Source: Kingdonia uniflora (lineage: Eukaryota > Streptophyta > Magnoliopsida > Ranunculales > Circaeasteraceae). From it: a stretch of DNA of 64,000 nt. Shown here piece by piece: positions 36,150 to 48,514 of the stretch. Location of the stretch: contig JACGCM010001948.1 of NCBI GenBank assembly GCA_014058105.1, forward strand, positions 1-64,000. The letters are read 5' to 3'. The notes beneath the pieces were generated by a model that made no database searches, was not told the DNA's origin, and saw only the letters and a program-made list of their open reading frames with translations. Position numbers and translations under genes: made by a program. How positions within the stretch are numbered: the first letter of the stretch is position 1; each line of letters opens with the position of its first letter.

Positions 36150-38480
36150 TATGTCATCAAGCGAGTCAGCCAGATGTTCTTAATAAAACAAATGCAAATC
36201 TGCAACATTGAATATAGCTGAAGCACCCATAATGTTTTGGCAATCAATCTTCTCACAAATTTGGTTAAACATGTGAAAACTCATCGTCCCTATTTCTCAG
36301 CATACCATTCTTCACCTGTAAAGTATTGGTCGATCTAGATGAGATCCTCCTCCTTGAAGTCTGCATAGTGGAAATGCTTGCCAGTTCTGGCCTTACATTT
36401 ATGACTATTTTCCTCCATCTTTTGTCAAATATGAGCATGCAATTCCTTAACATACTGGCTACGGTTTTCTCATCACATTTAATCTACCCGTAATTGGCAG
36501 TGGCCAAAGGGCATAAGTTGTTTGTGAATTGCGCCTCTCCTCATAGATCTCGATCACCTTAATTGGAGCGAACCCTATGTTCTCCCTCTCTCTATCTCGT
36601 TGTAGAACACTCACTCACTTAGTCTCTAGACTCTATAGTATTCCCTTATAACATGGGAATAAAGGATAAAAACATTAAGCTATCTTGAGGTAGGATCAAC
36701 GAACGACAAAGAAGTTGATCAAGTGAACCGGGGACGGTGAAACATGACCAATTAGTAATCAAATGTCAATATCCATCTTTTCTTCAACGATGTTCTTCCT
36801 CCATTTGAATCTTCACTCTGCGATTGAGAACCTTCGAAACAAACTTTACAATCTCTACCTTGGATCGAGTGCTCAACGACTCGCCCGCTTAGGAATATTT
36901 TGGAACTTGATTCAAAAGTTTATTAGTGCTTGATTATTGAACACCTCATGGAGAGGCGTATGTGATCTGAAACAAGTTCGAAAATATTCATAAGTGGGTG
37001 AGTCTTTCAGAACTCGGTCCAAGATGGAGATTGTTGGGTTTGTCTCAAAGGTTATGGACCGGAGAGCGAAAATTCAAATAGAGGAAGAAGGTCGTAGAAT
37101 AAAAGATGGGTAGTGACATTTGGTTACTAATTGGTCGTGCTTCACAGTCCGCGGTTCACTTGATCTATTTCTTTGTCATTCGTTGATCTTACATCGAGAT
37201 AGCTTAATGCTTGTATCATTTATTCCCTATGTTATAAGGGAATAAAGAGAGTTGTAGAGAGTAAGTGAGTGTTCTACAACAAGAGATAAGGGGAAAACTT
37301 AGGGTTTACTCCAATTAAGGTGATTGAGATCTGTGAGGAGAGAAAGGTCGGGTCAAGAGTGTAGATGCATCTTATACTTGTAAACTTTTCCAACATAGTG
37401 AAATCGAGCCTTTGCACTCGGTGGGGACATAGCCCTTCGGTGAACCTTGATAAAACCGTTTTACGTTTTTTTTTGCTATTGTACGTTTTTAGTTGCATAG
37501 ATCGATCATATCGTGACTCGATTTGGTCGCAAGTTAGCTCCGCACATCAAGTATTTGTTGATTGTGCCAACATGTACAACTTCAAACCAGATCCTCCCAG
37601 TTGACTCAGATAACGGAAAATAGAGATTCCACTGTCTTTTGTTTTCAGCACCAAAAATTTGCAGTTCTTTTCATATCTTGTCTGGCTATATGTATCTGGA
37701 TAGTGAGAAGTATTGAACTATTCCAATCTTTCGTCAAAAGAATCCTTCAGGAATGACAAACAAACTTATAAAATCTCGACTGATCATGAAATTCTTCCGA
37801 AAGCAATGCAATTTAAAATATAATTCAGCAACATGAGTCGCGTCTAATCTCTTTCTACTAGCAAAAAATGAGCCATATTAGAAAAATGGTTGACCACAAG
37901 AAGATCTGACATTGTACAGTGTTGGGCCTGTGGACCGCCTGAAACAAAATTCGCACTTGTGACAAAGTATCATCTAAGATCACCACAGTAGTCCAAAAGA
38001 AAGCATTATAGAAGATGCTGGAGTGGAGCTATTTCCTAAAGATTCGTCCTAGACCAAGCCTTTGATTTCACTGCCCCATAGATGGCAGGCAAGACTTGGA
38101 CAGTCTAGGCTGAAGGGTAATGGAGGGGCAAAAGAACACTTAATATAGTACGCTACTAAATGCTTTTTGAGACTACCTTGCCAATAACAGCTAGTAGCAG
38201 TCCTGTAATGAGAAGTCTTGTAAATATGCTGCCACTTTGTGTGGCGATTACTTATATTTGCCTTTGATGTATATTAATGGTTGTAATTAGGATAAAGTGG
38301 AATCACTCGTTGACCGCATATTTATTTTTTCGGTTTTAAGCAATCAGTCGTTATTCTTGACTAAGAAAATTCCCAATACCAGTACGGGAAGCATCACAGT
38401 CAACTTCAAAAATATTCTCTATATCTGAAGCCAAAACTAGTAACCTGTCATACTTTCCTGACCAACTGAAAAATTGTCAT
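36150..38480 (-). pseudogene. Gypsy D: old gypsy pol remnant, split by inverted LTR-like DNA
   Basis: Minus strand reads IFEVDCDASRTGIGNFLSQE (RNase H, about 38440-38385). It then reads an integrase core (VVNHFSNMAHFL, about 37890; FNTSHYPDTYSQTR, about 37700, equivalent to the usual SSAYHPQTDGQT). After the inverted-repeat insertion it reads an integrase C-terminal part (YVKELHAHI..KMEENSHKCKAR, about 36450; ASAIFNVADLHLF, about 36215). Order and strand agree with one gypsy polyprotein interrupted between about 36500 and 37560. Heavily mutated; lineage cannot be set. Confidence 0.6.
36535..37342. repeat. Long inverted repeat (~390-bp arms, ~40-base loop)
   Basis: Left arm (36535 to about 36922) and right arm (about 36963 to 37342) are reverse complements along their whole length, roughly 80% by eye. 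Matching landmarks are CTCTCCTCATAGATCTCGAT (36535) with ATCGAGATCTGTGAGGAGAG-like sequence (37323-37342), CCTTATAACATGGGAATAAA (36643) with its inverse near 37225, and GACAAAGAAGTTGATCAAG (36706) with its inverse near 37170. The right arm continues into copia-type LTR sequence (TGTTGGGTTTGTCTCAAAGG at 37033; CACTCGGTGGGGACATAGCC near 37415), so this is a head-to-head pair of truncated LTR-like segments. Confidence 0.8.
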
Positions 38481-39688
38481 CAGCTGCAGGATTGAATTGG
38501 CATCACCACTTCACCTTTCATTTATTTAGTCAGTAGACACTTAGCTCAAAGAAGATTGAAATAGAAAGACAATGAAACTTCATAAACATATAAATTCTTT
38601 CGTAAATAATTTTCACACTCGAGCATTCCATATTGAGTTACTTAACGGAAGAAATCAAATGGGTGTGGAGGAAGCTTCTTCAAGCCAGAGATAAAGCTAA
38701 AAGGTTTTGTGAAGCACATTATTGGAGATGGGTTAATACCCATTTCTGGATAGATCCTTTGCAGCCTATGGACATTCTCAAAGACTATTTCAGGTTGGAA
38801 CTCACTTATGACTCTTCAATTCTTTGCTTTGGATTCTGAAGTTAGCAATAATAAGTGGAATATTCCCAAGCATCTTAGGCCTAGTTTAGGCAATATTGAG
38901 GATACCCTTCCAGCCATTTCTGCTGTTCATGGAGCTGCTGATAAGATTGTAGGGACCCCTCTCTAGTGAGGGGGAATTCAGTGTTGTTTCTACATATAAA
39001 AGGCTAACGGGAGTAAGAACTTAGATTTTGTGGGCAAGGGTTTGCTGGCATCTCTGGTTATCTATAGACGAGGGTCCTTTGTGACCTGGAAGCTCTGGAG
39101 AGGTATACTGGCAACTCAGGACTGGTTAATGACCAGGAAAGTGCTTAATCATTCTGAATGTCTCTTTTGTAAAGCAGACATGGAGAGTAGTAGTCACCTC
39201 TTCATGGAGTGTATCTGGGCAAGGGAATTGTGGACTAAACTGCTGCAGAAAAGTCTTACTAACAAGCAGATTGGTAACCTTGAAGAAGAGGTGAAGTGGA
39301 TCTGTAATATGGGTGCTGAAGACATCAAATTCAAAATCATTGCGGTTATGTTTAACAATTCGTTTACAATATTTGGATGGCCAGAAACAACCTCATTTTC
39401 TAACAAGAAAACACCACTATGGAGAGGATCTATAAAACCATTTATAGGGAAGCTTGACTCAGGCTCAGTATGGAGATCAAGAAGAACAATGAAAATAGAG
39501 ACTATGTGGGGACAGTGCTTATGGTCTACCTTTGAATAAACCACCCTACTTCTGTGGCTTTTTAGGAAGTGAAGACTATTGAATGGGGTCTCACCATTGC
39601 TCTTTAATTGGGCCTTACAAGGATGTGTGTGAACTAATTCAAAAAATTAGATGGTCAACTACATTAAGGGAAAGAAAAAGCCACTGAT

Positions 39689-39924
39689 TGTAACACCCCA
39701 GCTGAGTGGGTATTGGAAAGGCACCTAGCCCATTAGCGGTGATGGTAACACCAATGGTTTAGTCCCACATCGCTTAAGATCCTGCCACGTGTATGGTCCT
39801 TAAGTTAAGATTTCACTCTACATGTCACCGAGGCCTTTTCTTAGGAATGAAAATCCCACACTGCTGGAGATCCACAGTGGTGAAGTGGGGACAATATCGG
39901 TCCGCGTAGAGTTGGGTCGTGACA
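39689..39924. repeat. Solo LTR (236 bp), TSD CTGAT, at the edge of gypsy B
   Basis: Starts TGTAACACCCC, ends GGGTCGTGACA, flanked by perfect CTGAT (39684-39688, 39925-39929). It has TAGTCCCACATCGCTTAAG, a segment common in plant LTR/TRIM elements. The duplicated CTGAT includes the first bases of the gypsy B LTR, so this inserted one base outside that LTR's start. Confidence 0.88.
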
Positions 39925-39925
39925 C

Positions 39926-40242
39926 TGATTCAAGAGGATCTATACCTCTTTATTTTGGCTCCGTATTTCGGCCTGGATCCATGTTAGGCCTAGTTTAGGT
40001 ATTTTGCATAGCAAAAACCTAGTTTCTAATATGAGTAGGATTCTAACTCTACTCTATAAATAGGTATTTTGCAAATCAAAAACTTAGTTTTTCTAATATG
40101 AGTGTGATTTTAAATTCCACTCTATAAATAGACATTATAACTCTAAAAGGGGCAATCAAACATCTCTAGAGGAAATTTCCTCAAATTGTGATTGTTCTTT
40201 CTTCTCTTTTTGTATTTAATTGTTCTTCTATAGATTGGATTA
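39926..40242 (+). repeat. 5' LTR of gypsy B
   Basis: 317 bp, TGATTCAAGAGGATCT to TATAGATTGGATTA. It contains a near-tandem duplicated segment CACTCTATAAATAG (promoter TATA region, about 40060 and 40120). It lacks the TTCGAA palindromes of gypsy A/C LTRs. Confidence 0.85.
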
Positions 40243-40988
40243 AGTGGTATCAGAGCGGATTCCGTTCAACTGGGGAGTTATTGTGGTTTATGGTCTCAAT
40301 GCGTGACCGTCTCAAGCAATCTGGTGAAGGACTTGTTGAAGGTTTAACGATTCATAGGAAACCAAGTTCGAAGAAAAAGAAAATCATGTCTGAAGACAAT
40401 GATGATCGAGTCACGAAACTTGAGAATCACGTTTCGTCCCTAGTAGCTACTATCAAAAAGTTGGTGCTAGATTTGTCTGCCAACAAAGCGTCTACGCCTT
40501 CCACTTCTGGAAAACGGCAAGATCATGGCGCGAAGAAAGGGGTTGAGGAGATTGATGAGGGAGACACCGAATCTGGAGGTTTTAGTAACGCCGAGTTTGA
40601 GGAAGATGCTGAAGTTGGTAAGTCTACGAATCTCATGAAAAATCTTAGAATTGACTTTAAGATTGATAACCCATTTTGTAATGAATCTGTGGATCCTGAA
40701 AAACTAGATAATTGGATTGATGATTGGAAACGTACTATACCATTCTAAGATCAGTATTTCAACTTTAAAAATTTCTAGTCATGCTCTTACATGGTGGAAG
40801 TCTTATCGAAAACGTCACGATGTTCAAAATTGAATTGGAAAAAATTCAAAGTATTGGTTCGAAAACAGTTTTATCCTATTGTATTTGAACAAGATCGGTG
40901 GTTTAAGTGGCAGCACTTTCGTAGAAATTTGGGCGTCAGTACATGATTATACCACCGAATTCCATAACCAAGCTTTAGTTTTAGATAT

Positions 40989-41332
40989 TGTTAATTGTAT
41001 GCGGAAGCAATTAAGCGAATAGGATTCAATAAACGATCTCTTTATTGACTACTAGTTACTATTACAAGCTTTCTCCCTCTCTAGGATTCTTTCCTTTCTC
41101 CTAAAAATTCAACAACCAATCTTCTACTTTCCTAGGATCTCCCATATATAGGAGATCTCCACCTCTCCCTACACTCCTAATCAAAATAGGTAACTACTAG
41201 AGTAATCATAATTTAGAGGATTCTCTAGGAAAAAATAAAATAAAATAAAATAAACGAAATTAGAAACTACTTAGAGATCGGTCACGAAAGATGTGCGCCT
41301 AGGTCATGGTCGTGGCGACCCACGACCTATCA
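40989..41332. repeat. Solo LTR (344 bp), TSD GATAT, in gypsy B gag
   Basis: Starts TGTTAATTGTATGCGG and ends CACGACCTATCA, with perfect GATAT duplications (40984-40988, 41333-41337). Removing it restores the gag reading ...NQALVLDI-DVDEYDIFMKY, matching gypsy A. The CCCATATATAGGAG stretch suggests the LTR is in minus orientation. Confidence 0.9.
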
Positions 41333-41828
41333 GATATTGACGTTGATGAGTACGATATCTTCATGAAGTATACGGGAGGTCTTGCAGAGTATATACGGAA
41401 CGAATTGTAATTGTTCACCGTTGGTACAATTGAAAATGCTACTGTGAAGGCGATTGCTATTGAAGGCAAAAATCTTAAAACCGAGAAGAAGGAAGACAGG
41501 CTAAAATCTGGGAATAAAGCAAGCTAGAGGAACAGTAAACATGAAGAGAAGAAAGGAGATGGTTTTACTTCAAAGAAGGATTATTGTACCAACTGTGAGA
41601 TTAGTGGGCACATCCAAGAGAAGTGTTGGAAACTCCGCCCAAACTCAGAGCAAAGGAGGAGAAGGGGAAAGAGGGAAGAAAACGCTAACGACGCAGATTG
41701 TAGAAGAACTTCCAAGCGTACAGAAACCTGACACCAAACTTACTCTTATGTTTAAACAATCAACGGTTTCTGAGGAAGCGGGTCATGAAAAGCTCTTTTA
41801 TGTCAACATACAGGTTAAGCAAAGTGTG

Positions 41829-42419
41829 TGTTAAGGTATGAACTCGAATTATGTTCGTGAAAGTTCATCGGAGTTCGTAGAACGAACGAGGATCGAAGAC
41901 AGATGAAAAATATAATTTTTCAATGTTCTGTTCGAATAGACTTTTGTCTGTTCGAATAGAAGAGGCAGAGGCAATTTTATTCGAATAGACTTCGAGTCTG
42001 TTCAAATAGAAAATAGTCTGTAGTCTGTTCGAACAGACTTCGTAAAGTCATTTTTAGAAGTTTAGGTTGGAGGAGATGGCTTGTCTCGGGAACCATACTT
42101 TGAGTCCAACTTTATGTAATCACTTCCCATCTATATAAGGGATAATAGGGGTGTTTCTTATTGTATCTCAGTGAGTTTAATTATAAAGAGAACTAGGGTT
42201 TGAGAGACTTCATTAGAAAGATTGAGAAAGCTTGAAGAGATTGCTTGTATCCGATTTGATCATAGTGAATTGTTCGCGGGGAGTGGTTTTTTATTCGTAA
42301 GGTTTTTTCACTTCCCTCCTCAGGGAAAATACTTTTATCATTGTTTTATTCTTTGCTTGATTAATTACTCGTTCAGCAATTTCCGCGATTCGTTCTTGTC
42401 GTAGAAGAGAATATAAACA
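41829..42419 (+). repeat. LTR-like insertion (591 bp) in gypsy B protease, no TSD
   Basis: Gypsy B coding stops at KQSV (41828) and resumes at IID (42420). The insert begins TGTTAAGG and ends ATAAACA, has a TATA region (CTATATAAGGGATAAT, about 42132), and holds TTCGAATAGA-type palindromes at 41935-42040. No matching 5-bp flanks are seen, and about nine bases of protease coding sequence appear lost. Confidence 0.65.
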
Positions 42420-45400
42420 ATTATTGATCTTAGAAGTCAAAAAAAAAATTGATCTTTGAAGTTGTGGTAAAGAAGTTGAGTTTGGCCATAACTGCTCACC
42501 TTAGACCGTACGGATTGGATTGGATTTAGAAAGATGTAGAGCTGAAGATCACCAAGCAATGTATTTTCAAATCTTCAATCACTGATCATTACATTGATGA
42601 AGTTTTGTGTAAGGTGGTTCCCTTGGATATGTCTCAGTTTATTTTCGGTAGTCCATACCTATGGGACCGAGATGCCATTCTTTTTCGCAGATTACGGAAG
42701 TATCGTCTTTAAGGAAGGGGAAAAATTCATATCAATGCTTCTAAACAGTACATTACTACAGAAAATTTAGTAACGGCGACTCAGGTTAAGTAGATGGTTA
42801 ATGCAAGTTGGAATTTTGTGTTGCTGATGATACGTCCTGTTGATCAGACGTCGGCTAGGGTTTTGTCTACTGTGACATTATCTCTTAAGCAGCAAACCGA
42901 TATTGGTGTGTTGTAAGCCGAATTTGAGGAGTTGTTTCGTGGTGTAGGAGGTATGCCTCCTAAGAGGGCAATAGAGCATGATATCCAGTTACTCAGTGAT
43001 GCACCCTTGCATAATATTGGGTTGTATCGTACCTCTATCACTTAATCCGATAAGATTAAGAAACATATACATGAGCTTTGTGAACAAGAATTAATCTAGC
43101 CTAGTTGCTCACCTTGTTGGTCTCCAGTTTTGTTGGTGCCAAAGAAGGATGGGACGTGACGGATGTGTGTGGATTATAGGGCGCTCAACAAAAATATTGT
43201 AAATAATCTTTTAAATCAGTTGTAGAGTGCCAGATATTTCACCAAATTGAATCTAAAGTCAGGCTATCACCAAGTCAGAATCCTGGAAGAAGACACATGG
43301 AAAACAACTTTCAAGACTAAACAGGGACTCTTTGAGTGGTTGGTAATGTTGTTTGGTTTGTGCAACGCTCTAACTACTTTTATGCGATTGATGAATAAGA
43401 TACTCCGTAATTTTCTTGATGATTTTGTTATTGTATACTTAGATGGCATCTTGATATATAGTAAAACATAGGGGGAGCATCTTGTTCACATACAGAGGGA
43501 ATTGGAAGCGTTGAAATCAAAGCAACTATGCCTTAATGGGAAGAAGTGCGAGCTTGGGAAGGAAGACCTTGTGTACTTGTGTTTCATTATTAGTGGAGGG
43601 GAACTGAAGGTATATCCAGGGAAGGTTCAGGTCATTACTAATTGGCCTAGACCCTGTACAGTGACTGAAGTTAGGAGTTTTATGGGCTCGTGATAATATA
43701 TGCGTAAGTTCATCAAACATGTTTAAGAGATTTCATCACCATTAAGAACTTTGACAAAGGCAAATCCGAAGTTTGAGTGGATTAATCAGCATGAGAAGAC
43801 CTTTCAGTTATTGAAGCGGAGGATTTCAAAAGCGTCAGTACAAGCATTGCCGAATTTGCAAAGACCGTTTGAGGTGGAAGTAGATGCGTCCAACTATGCT
43901 TTGGGGGCAGTGTTATTTCAGGATGGGAAGCCGGTTGCATAACATTCTGAAATGTTTAGTGGAGATGTACTCATTTTTTTTACTTATGCGCATTGCATCA
44001 TTTTGTGAAGCATTGGCATAACTACTTAGGGAAGGAAGTTGTTGTTCACTCAAATCACAAGCTACTACAATTATTGACTGCACGTTCTAAGTTACAGCAA
44101 GCTCGCCATATGAAGTGGATGCCATATCTACAATAATTTACCGTCATTATCAAGTATAAGAAGGACGTGATCAATAAGCTGACAGATATGTTATCTCGGC
44201 CCCATCGCCAGTAAGTTCCGCATTACTGATGGCTATACAGATTCAACCTATTGTACCTTCCGATTATGTTAAAGGGTATGATACTGACTGACACAGAGTA
44301 AGGGGTAGTTCACCAGAAGCTACTGTGGGGAAAGACTTGTGAGTACCAGCTGAAGGATGGTTAAATTTACAGGGGCAGTTTATTGTGCATTCCAGAGGAT
44401 GGAAATCGTTTACAATAGATTCGTGAGTCTCATACTTCCAGAGTTGCAGAACATTTTGGAGTTGAGAAGACTCTTCTGAATCTTAGGCGTTATGTCTACT
44501 GGCCGAAGATGCATTTAAATGTTGCTCGTGTGGTTCGTGGTTGTGTTTTATGCAGCACCTCGAAGCCTTCCAATCGTAAGTTAGGGTTGTACCTTCCCTT
44601 ACCAGTACCTAACAGACCTTGGGAGAGTATTTCGTTGGATTTTATGGGCGGGTTACCTATTACCAAATCTGGGAACGGTTATTTGTTTGTGGTGATAGAT
44701 TGTTTTAGCAGGATGATAGTCCTCCTCATTTCGTGCAAGGAGACAGTTATAAGTGAAGGGGCCACTAAATTATTTTCATACATGCGATTGAAGAGGAGCA
44801 TTACTTTTCATCCACGGACAGATGGACAGACAAAGGTTGTTAACAGGACTTAGGTACACTTATTAAGGGGATTCCATTCTAAGCATCCTAGAACTTGGGA
44901 TGAGAGTATACCTTATCTTCAATTTGCTTTTAACCGAGCAATACATGGTTTTACACTGAAATTTTCTTTTGAAGTATGTTTGGGATACTTGCCTCAAAGT
45001 CCTTTTGATATGGCATTCAGTCTTGGCGACAAGCAGGTGATAGGGAAAGAAGAAGATAATCAGGCTAAATCTCAACGCTTCTTGGAAAGAATCAGCAAGC
45101 TTTATAGTGAAGTTGAAGCACAATTGATCAAAACAAACTCAAGCAAAGTATAAGGCTCAACATGATAAGCATCGCGTGAAGTGTACTTTTCAGGAGGGTG
45201 ACCTGTATGGTTACACTTGAGTAAGGAGCGGCTAAAGGGAGAAGAGAAGAAATTAAAGCCTATTCATTATGGACCGTTTATTATCCTCAAGAAGATTGGT
45301 AACAATGCTTTTCAACTAGATTTGCCACCATTTAAGAAGATGTACTCGGTTATTAATGCCGGACACCAAAAGCTTTTTGAATCATCTCTACTAGATGACT

Positions 45401-45560
45401 CCACAATAGACACTCGTCTACCATCAGTTAATCATCTATATATTGAGCGAGAAGATCCTTTGAAGAAGGGCAGTATTTTAGAGAGGAAGGTGCTGCAACC
45501 AGGAGGCGGGACATTGAGTCTTTCAGGATTGGTAAAAGGGGACAGCTTCCTAGCAAGTCC

Positions 45561-46535
45561 TGAAATTTCTAGACGCTTGAGACTAACCGATTTCGAATAA
45601 ATTAGGTCTAAATCGATAGCTCCTAATTCCTCTGAATTAATGGTCTAAGCTTAACCTAGTTCAAATTGGTCCAATTATCTAATGTCAAGCAAGAAGTTGG
45701 AAATTAAAAGACAAGGGCAAGCAATTTTAACCCTGTGGGAAACCTTTCTCAAGAGAAAAACCCACAGGTCGCTGTCGAATCACCCGACAGCTAAACAATT
45801 CACTATTGAAATCAAATTACAAGTATTCAATTACTTACAAACTCGATAAACACATCTCGTGGCTACCTCTCTTCCAATTGAACTCCTCGCAGTCGATTCC
45901 TCGTTCTCGCAACGCCTCGCCTCGGATAATGCACCAAAGCTTCAAAGCTTGAATCGCTCAAACTTAGCAAATCAATGATTAGGTTTTCTAAATCTCTCCG
46001 ATTGATTCAATTTGAGTTTTACTTCTCGTTGAATCGATCATTAAAATCTCTCATCTCTCTAAATATCAAGCTCTGAAAAAATAAGTTTTGGAAGAGGTGA
46101 ATTCTGAAAAAAGGAAAGTTGTCTTTTATTATAAAACAAAAATCACGTTTTCTGTTCGAATAGAAATAAATGTATTCGAATAGAAATCAGACTAAGCCAA
46201 TCTATTCGAATAAAAAATAGCCTGAGGCATTTTATTTGAATACAATAAAATCTATTCGAATAAAAATGTTCCCAGTTCTATTCGAATAGGAAATGGAATC
46301 TATTCGAATATAAGTTCTCTTATCTTAAAAAACATACTTATTACCTTTTTCATACTCTGTAAAAATACATAGGGCTTGATATTATAGAACAAGGAGTTAG
46401 AAACCCACTTACCTGTTCAGTGTCAGTCCAGCTGTAGTCGCTCAAGGTACAATCTCTGACGACGAGTAACCATGAGAGAATACTGACATCTAGACTAGAC
46501 ACGGAATGAAACAAACTCCAACTATGGATGTTTCA
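45561..46535 (-). repeat. 3' LTR of the copia element
   Basis: 975 bp, very similar to the 5' LTR. It holds a cluster of CTATTCGAATAG-type palindromes at 46148-46310. Termini TG...CA. Confidence 0.92.
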
Positions 46536-48514
46536 ATCTCCCCCTTTGGTTCATTTCGTGTCAAAACTAGAACTAACTATAAGAAATAAAAATACAACTC
46601 GATGGACTAACTCAATCACTGAACATTCATACTTAAAGTTCCACTTTCATCTTATATAGCATATACTCTGGAATACCTGCACACTAAACAAGATACATCA
46701 CGTAATCGTTCATTTAAAATAAGGGATCCAAAAAAAAACACATAACTAACCTGACTTACCTATCATGATCATCTCTCCCCCCTTTTTGGCGTAGATGAAC
46801 AAAGGGTAAATAGCAAATCAAAGGAGAAGCAAACCAATAGAACAAAATGTAGAACAGTCACAGAATGAGTTAAAAACTGAAAAGATAGACTGATAACATA
46901 CTCAAAAAGTCAAACTAAACAAAACGAACATGTAGTTTGGAAAACACTAAACCGCCAAACCCCCCCAAAAAAAATGTGCATCTCCCCTTCAAAATTATGG
47001 TAACCCCCGTAAAAACACACATGGGGAGTGACTCTGAAAGAAATAAGCAAAAGAAGACAATACTCCCCCTAAACACAAGGCATGATAGTAAGACAATGAA
47101 TCTAAAATATTCAATAAAGAGTGAACATAGCCAATGTGTTATAAAACAATCACTAAATGAATTACTTGGTGTGTGTGTGCATAGTCAATTAGATACCCAG
47201 TTTTCAACGTATTACTCAGCCGCAGTTAGAATACTATATTGGAAAGTTGTTTCAACTTAGGCCTCTCATGATGGTTACTCAAAATCACTGAGAATTGACT
47301 AACAGGCACTCTGTGTGAGATATGAATATGAATAAAAAACAAGTAAATAATCATATCTCATCAAAAACAGCGCACTGTGAGCTGGAAGATCTCATGGAAA
47401 GGAACCTCATTTGTCATTAATGGTGTCAAGTTAAAACTAATATAAACTCTTTATCTTTAATCTCCACTAATACTGGCAGCGCCTAACTCAAGATCAAATA
47501 GGTCTTTGAATAGGTTATAATGTAGGCATGGGTAGGCTTATGATGGAGTAGGTGTTTTGTTGGCATTCTGAGACTACAATTACACTAGCTCTATCTTACT
47601 TCAAAACAACTTCACCTTCTTTCACTCTATCTTATTGAGTACATACAACAAAAATACCCCTTCATTTCCCTTTTTTTCTCATGACACTGATTGAGATAAT
47701 AAAAAGTTCTTTTGGGAACTCAGTATTTTTCTATTCACCTTTCCCCCAAAATTACACATATTTTTTTTTTTCTTTTTTTTTTTTTTTTCTTCTCACTGAA
47801 TAGTCTCATAACATATGGGTAGAAAAATAAAGAATTTGGGTAGAAAAATGGAAGACATATTTTAAGGCACAAAGGGCTGCAAGTGAAAAACAATGGTTAA
47901 AAATAACGAAGGCCAATAATGGGAGAGAAAAAAAAATGTCTATTATCACATCTGCAGTTGGATACCGTCATTTTTTTGCCTCGAATAAAAATAGGAAAGT
48001 TTTACTAGTATAACTTGACTTCGATGTTACCATTTGACAATTGAGTAAGGAAACGAAATGAGATCAAAAACAACAAGATCAACAGAAAAGTAAATATCAT
48101 AACACTCGAAGCTAATAAATAAGGTCAGATCCTCACATAACATTAGGTACGAAGTCTTTACAGTTATCCTCACGTGGTTCTACTCACGATAAGCTTTTAG
48201 TTTAAACAAGAGAATCATTAACTATTGTGAATTGAGATTTTACCAAATAATTATCTCATGAATGAATATAAAACAAATGCATAGTCCAAGTCTAGCAAGA
48301 ATATTCCAGAGACAAAAGCTTCTAAAGTGCAGATAAAAAAACCAGAACAATATCCTACTATCCTAAAAAAATTAAAAAAATAAAACCCAACTGAGGCAGG
48401 GTAAGAAACGTACCTAAACACTGGAGCATACTGATAACCCGTCTTAGTTTTGATTCATTACCTTATTTGTGGCGACAAGTCATCCTTTCGCACCTAAACT
48501 ACACGAATCACCTT
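46536..48514. other. Non-coding inner part of the copia element with repeated polypurine tracts
   Basis: No coding frame of note. On the minus strand it has several G-rich tracts (CAAAAAGGGGGGAGAG near 46770; TAGGGGGAG near 47061). Pol would be expected here in a complete element. A poly(T)-rich tract lies at 47760-47790. Confidence 0.6.

Larger units (their letters stand above)
40290..45558 (+). pseudogene. Gypsy B gag-pol polyprotein (broken and interrupted)
   Basis: From ATG 40290: gag N-terminus (MVSMRDRLKQSGEGLVEG), gag core around 40840-41500 split by a solo LTR, and a damaged zinc knuckle near 41580. The protease is split by the insertion at 41829-42419, with IID (catalytic Asp kept) at 42420 and FGSPYLWDRDAILF near 42645. 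Reverse transcriptase 43130-43700 has YLDG (43436-43447) instead of YLDD. RNase H runs about 43730-44215. Integrase core at 44600 reads PWESISLDFMGGLP, with CGCVLC-type zinc residues at 44555. The C-terminal domain (KPIHYGPFIILKKIG, 45259) runs into the copia element. Many stops and frameshifts; more decayed than gypsy A. Confidence 0.85.

Noticed and set aside
45217..45600. Open frame joining gypsy B integrase tail to the copia LTR
   Set aside because: The last residues (ISRRLRLTDFE) come from the copia LTR starting at 45561; not a real fusion protein.
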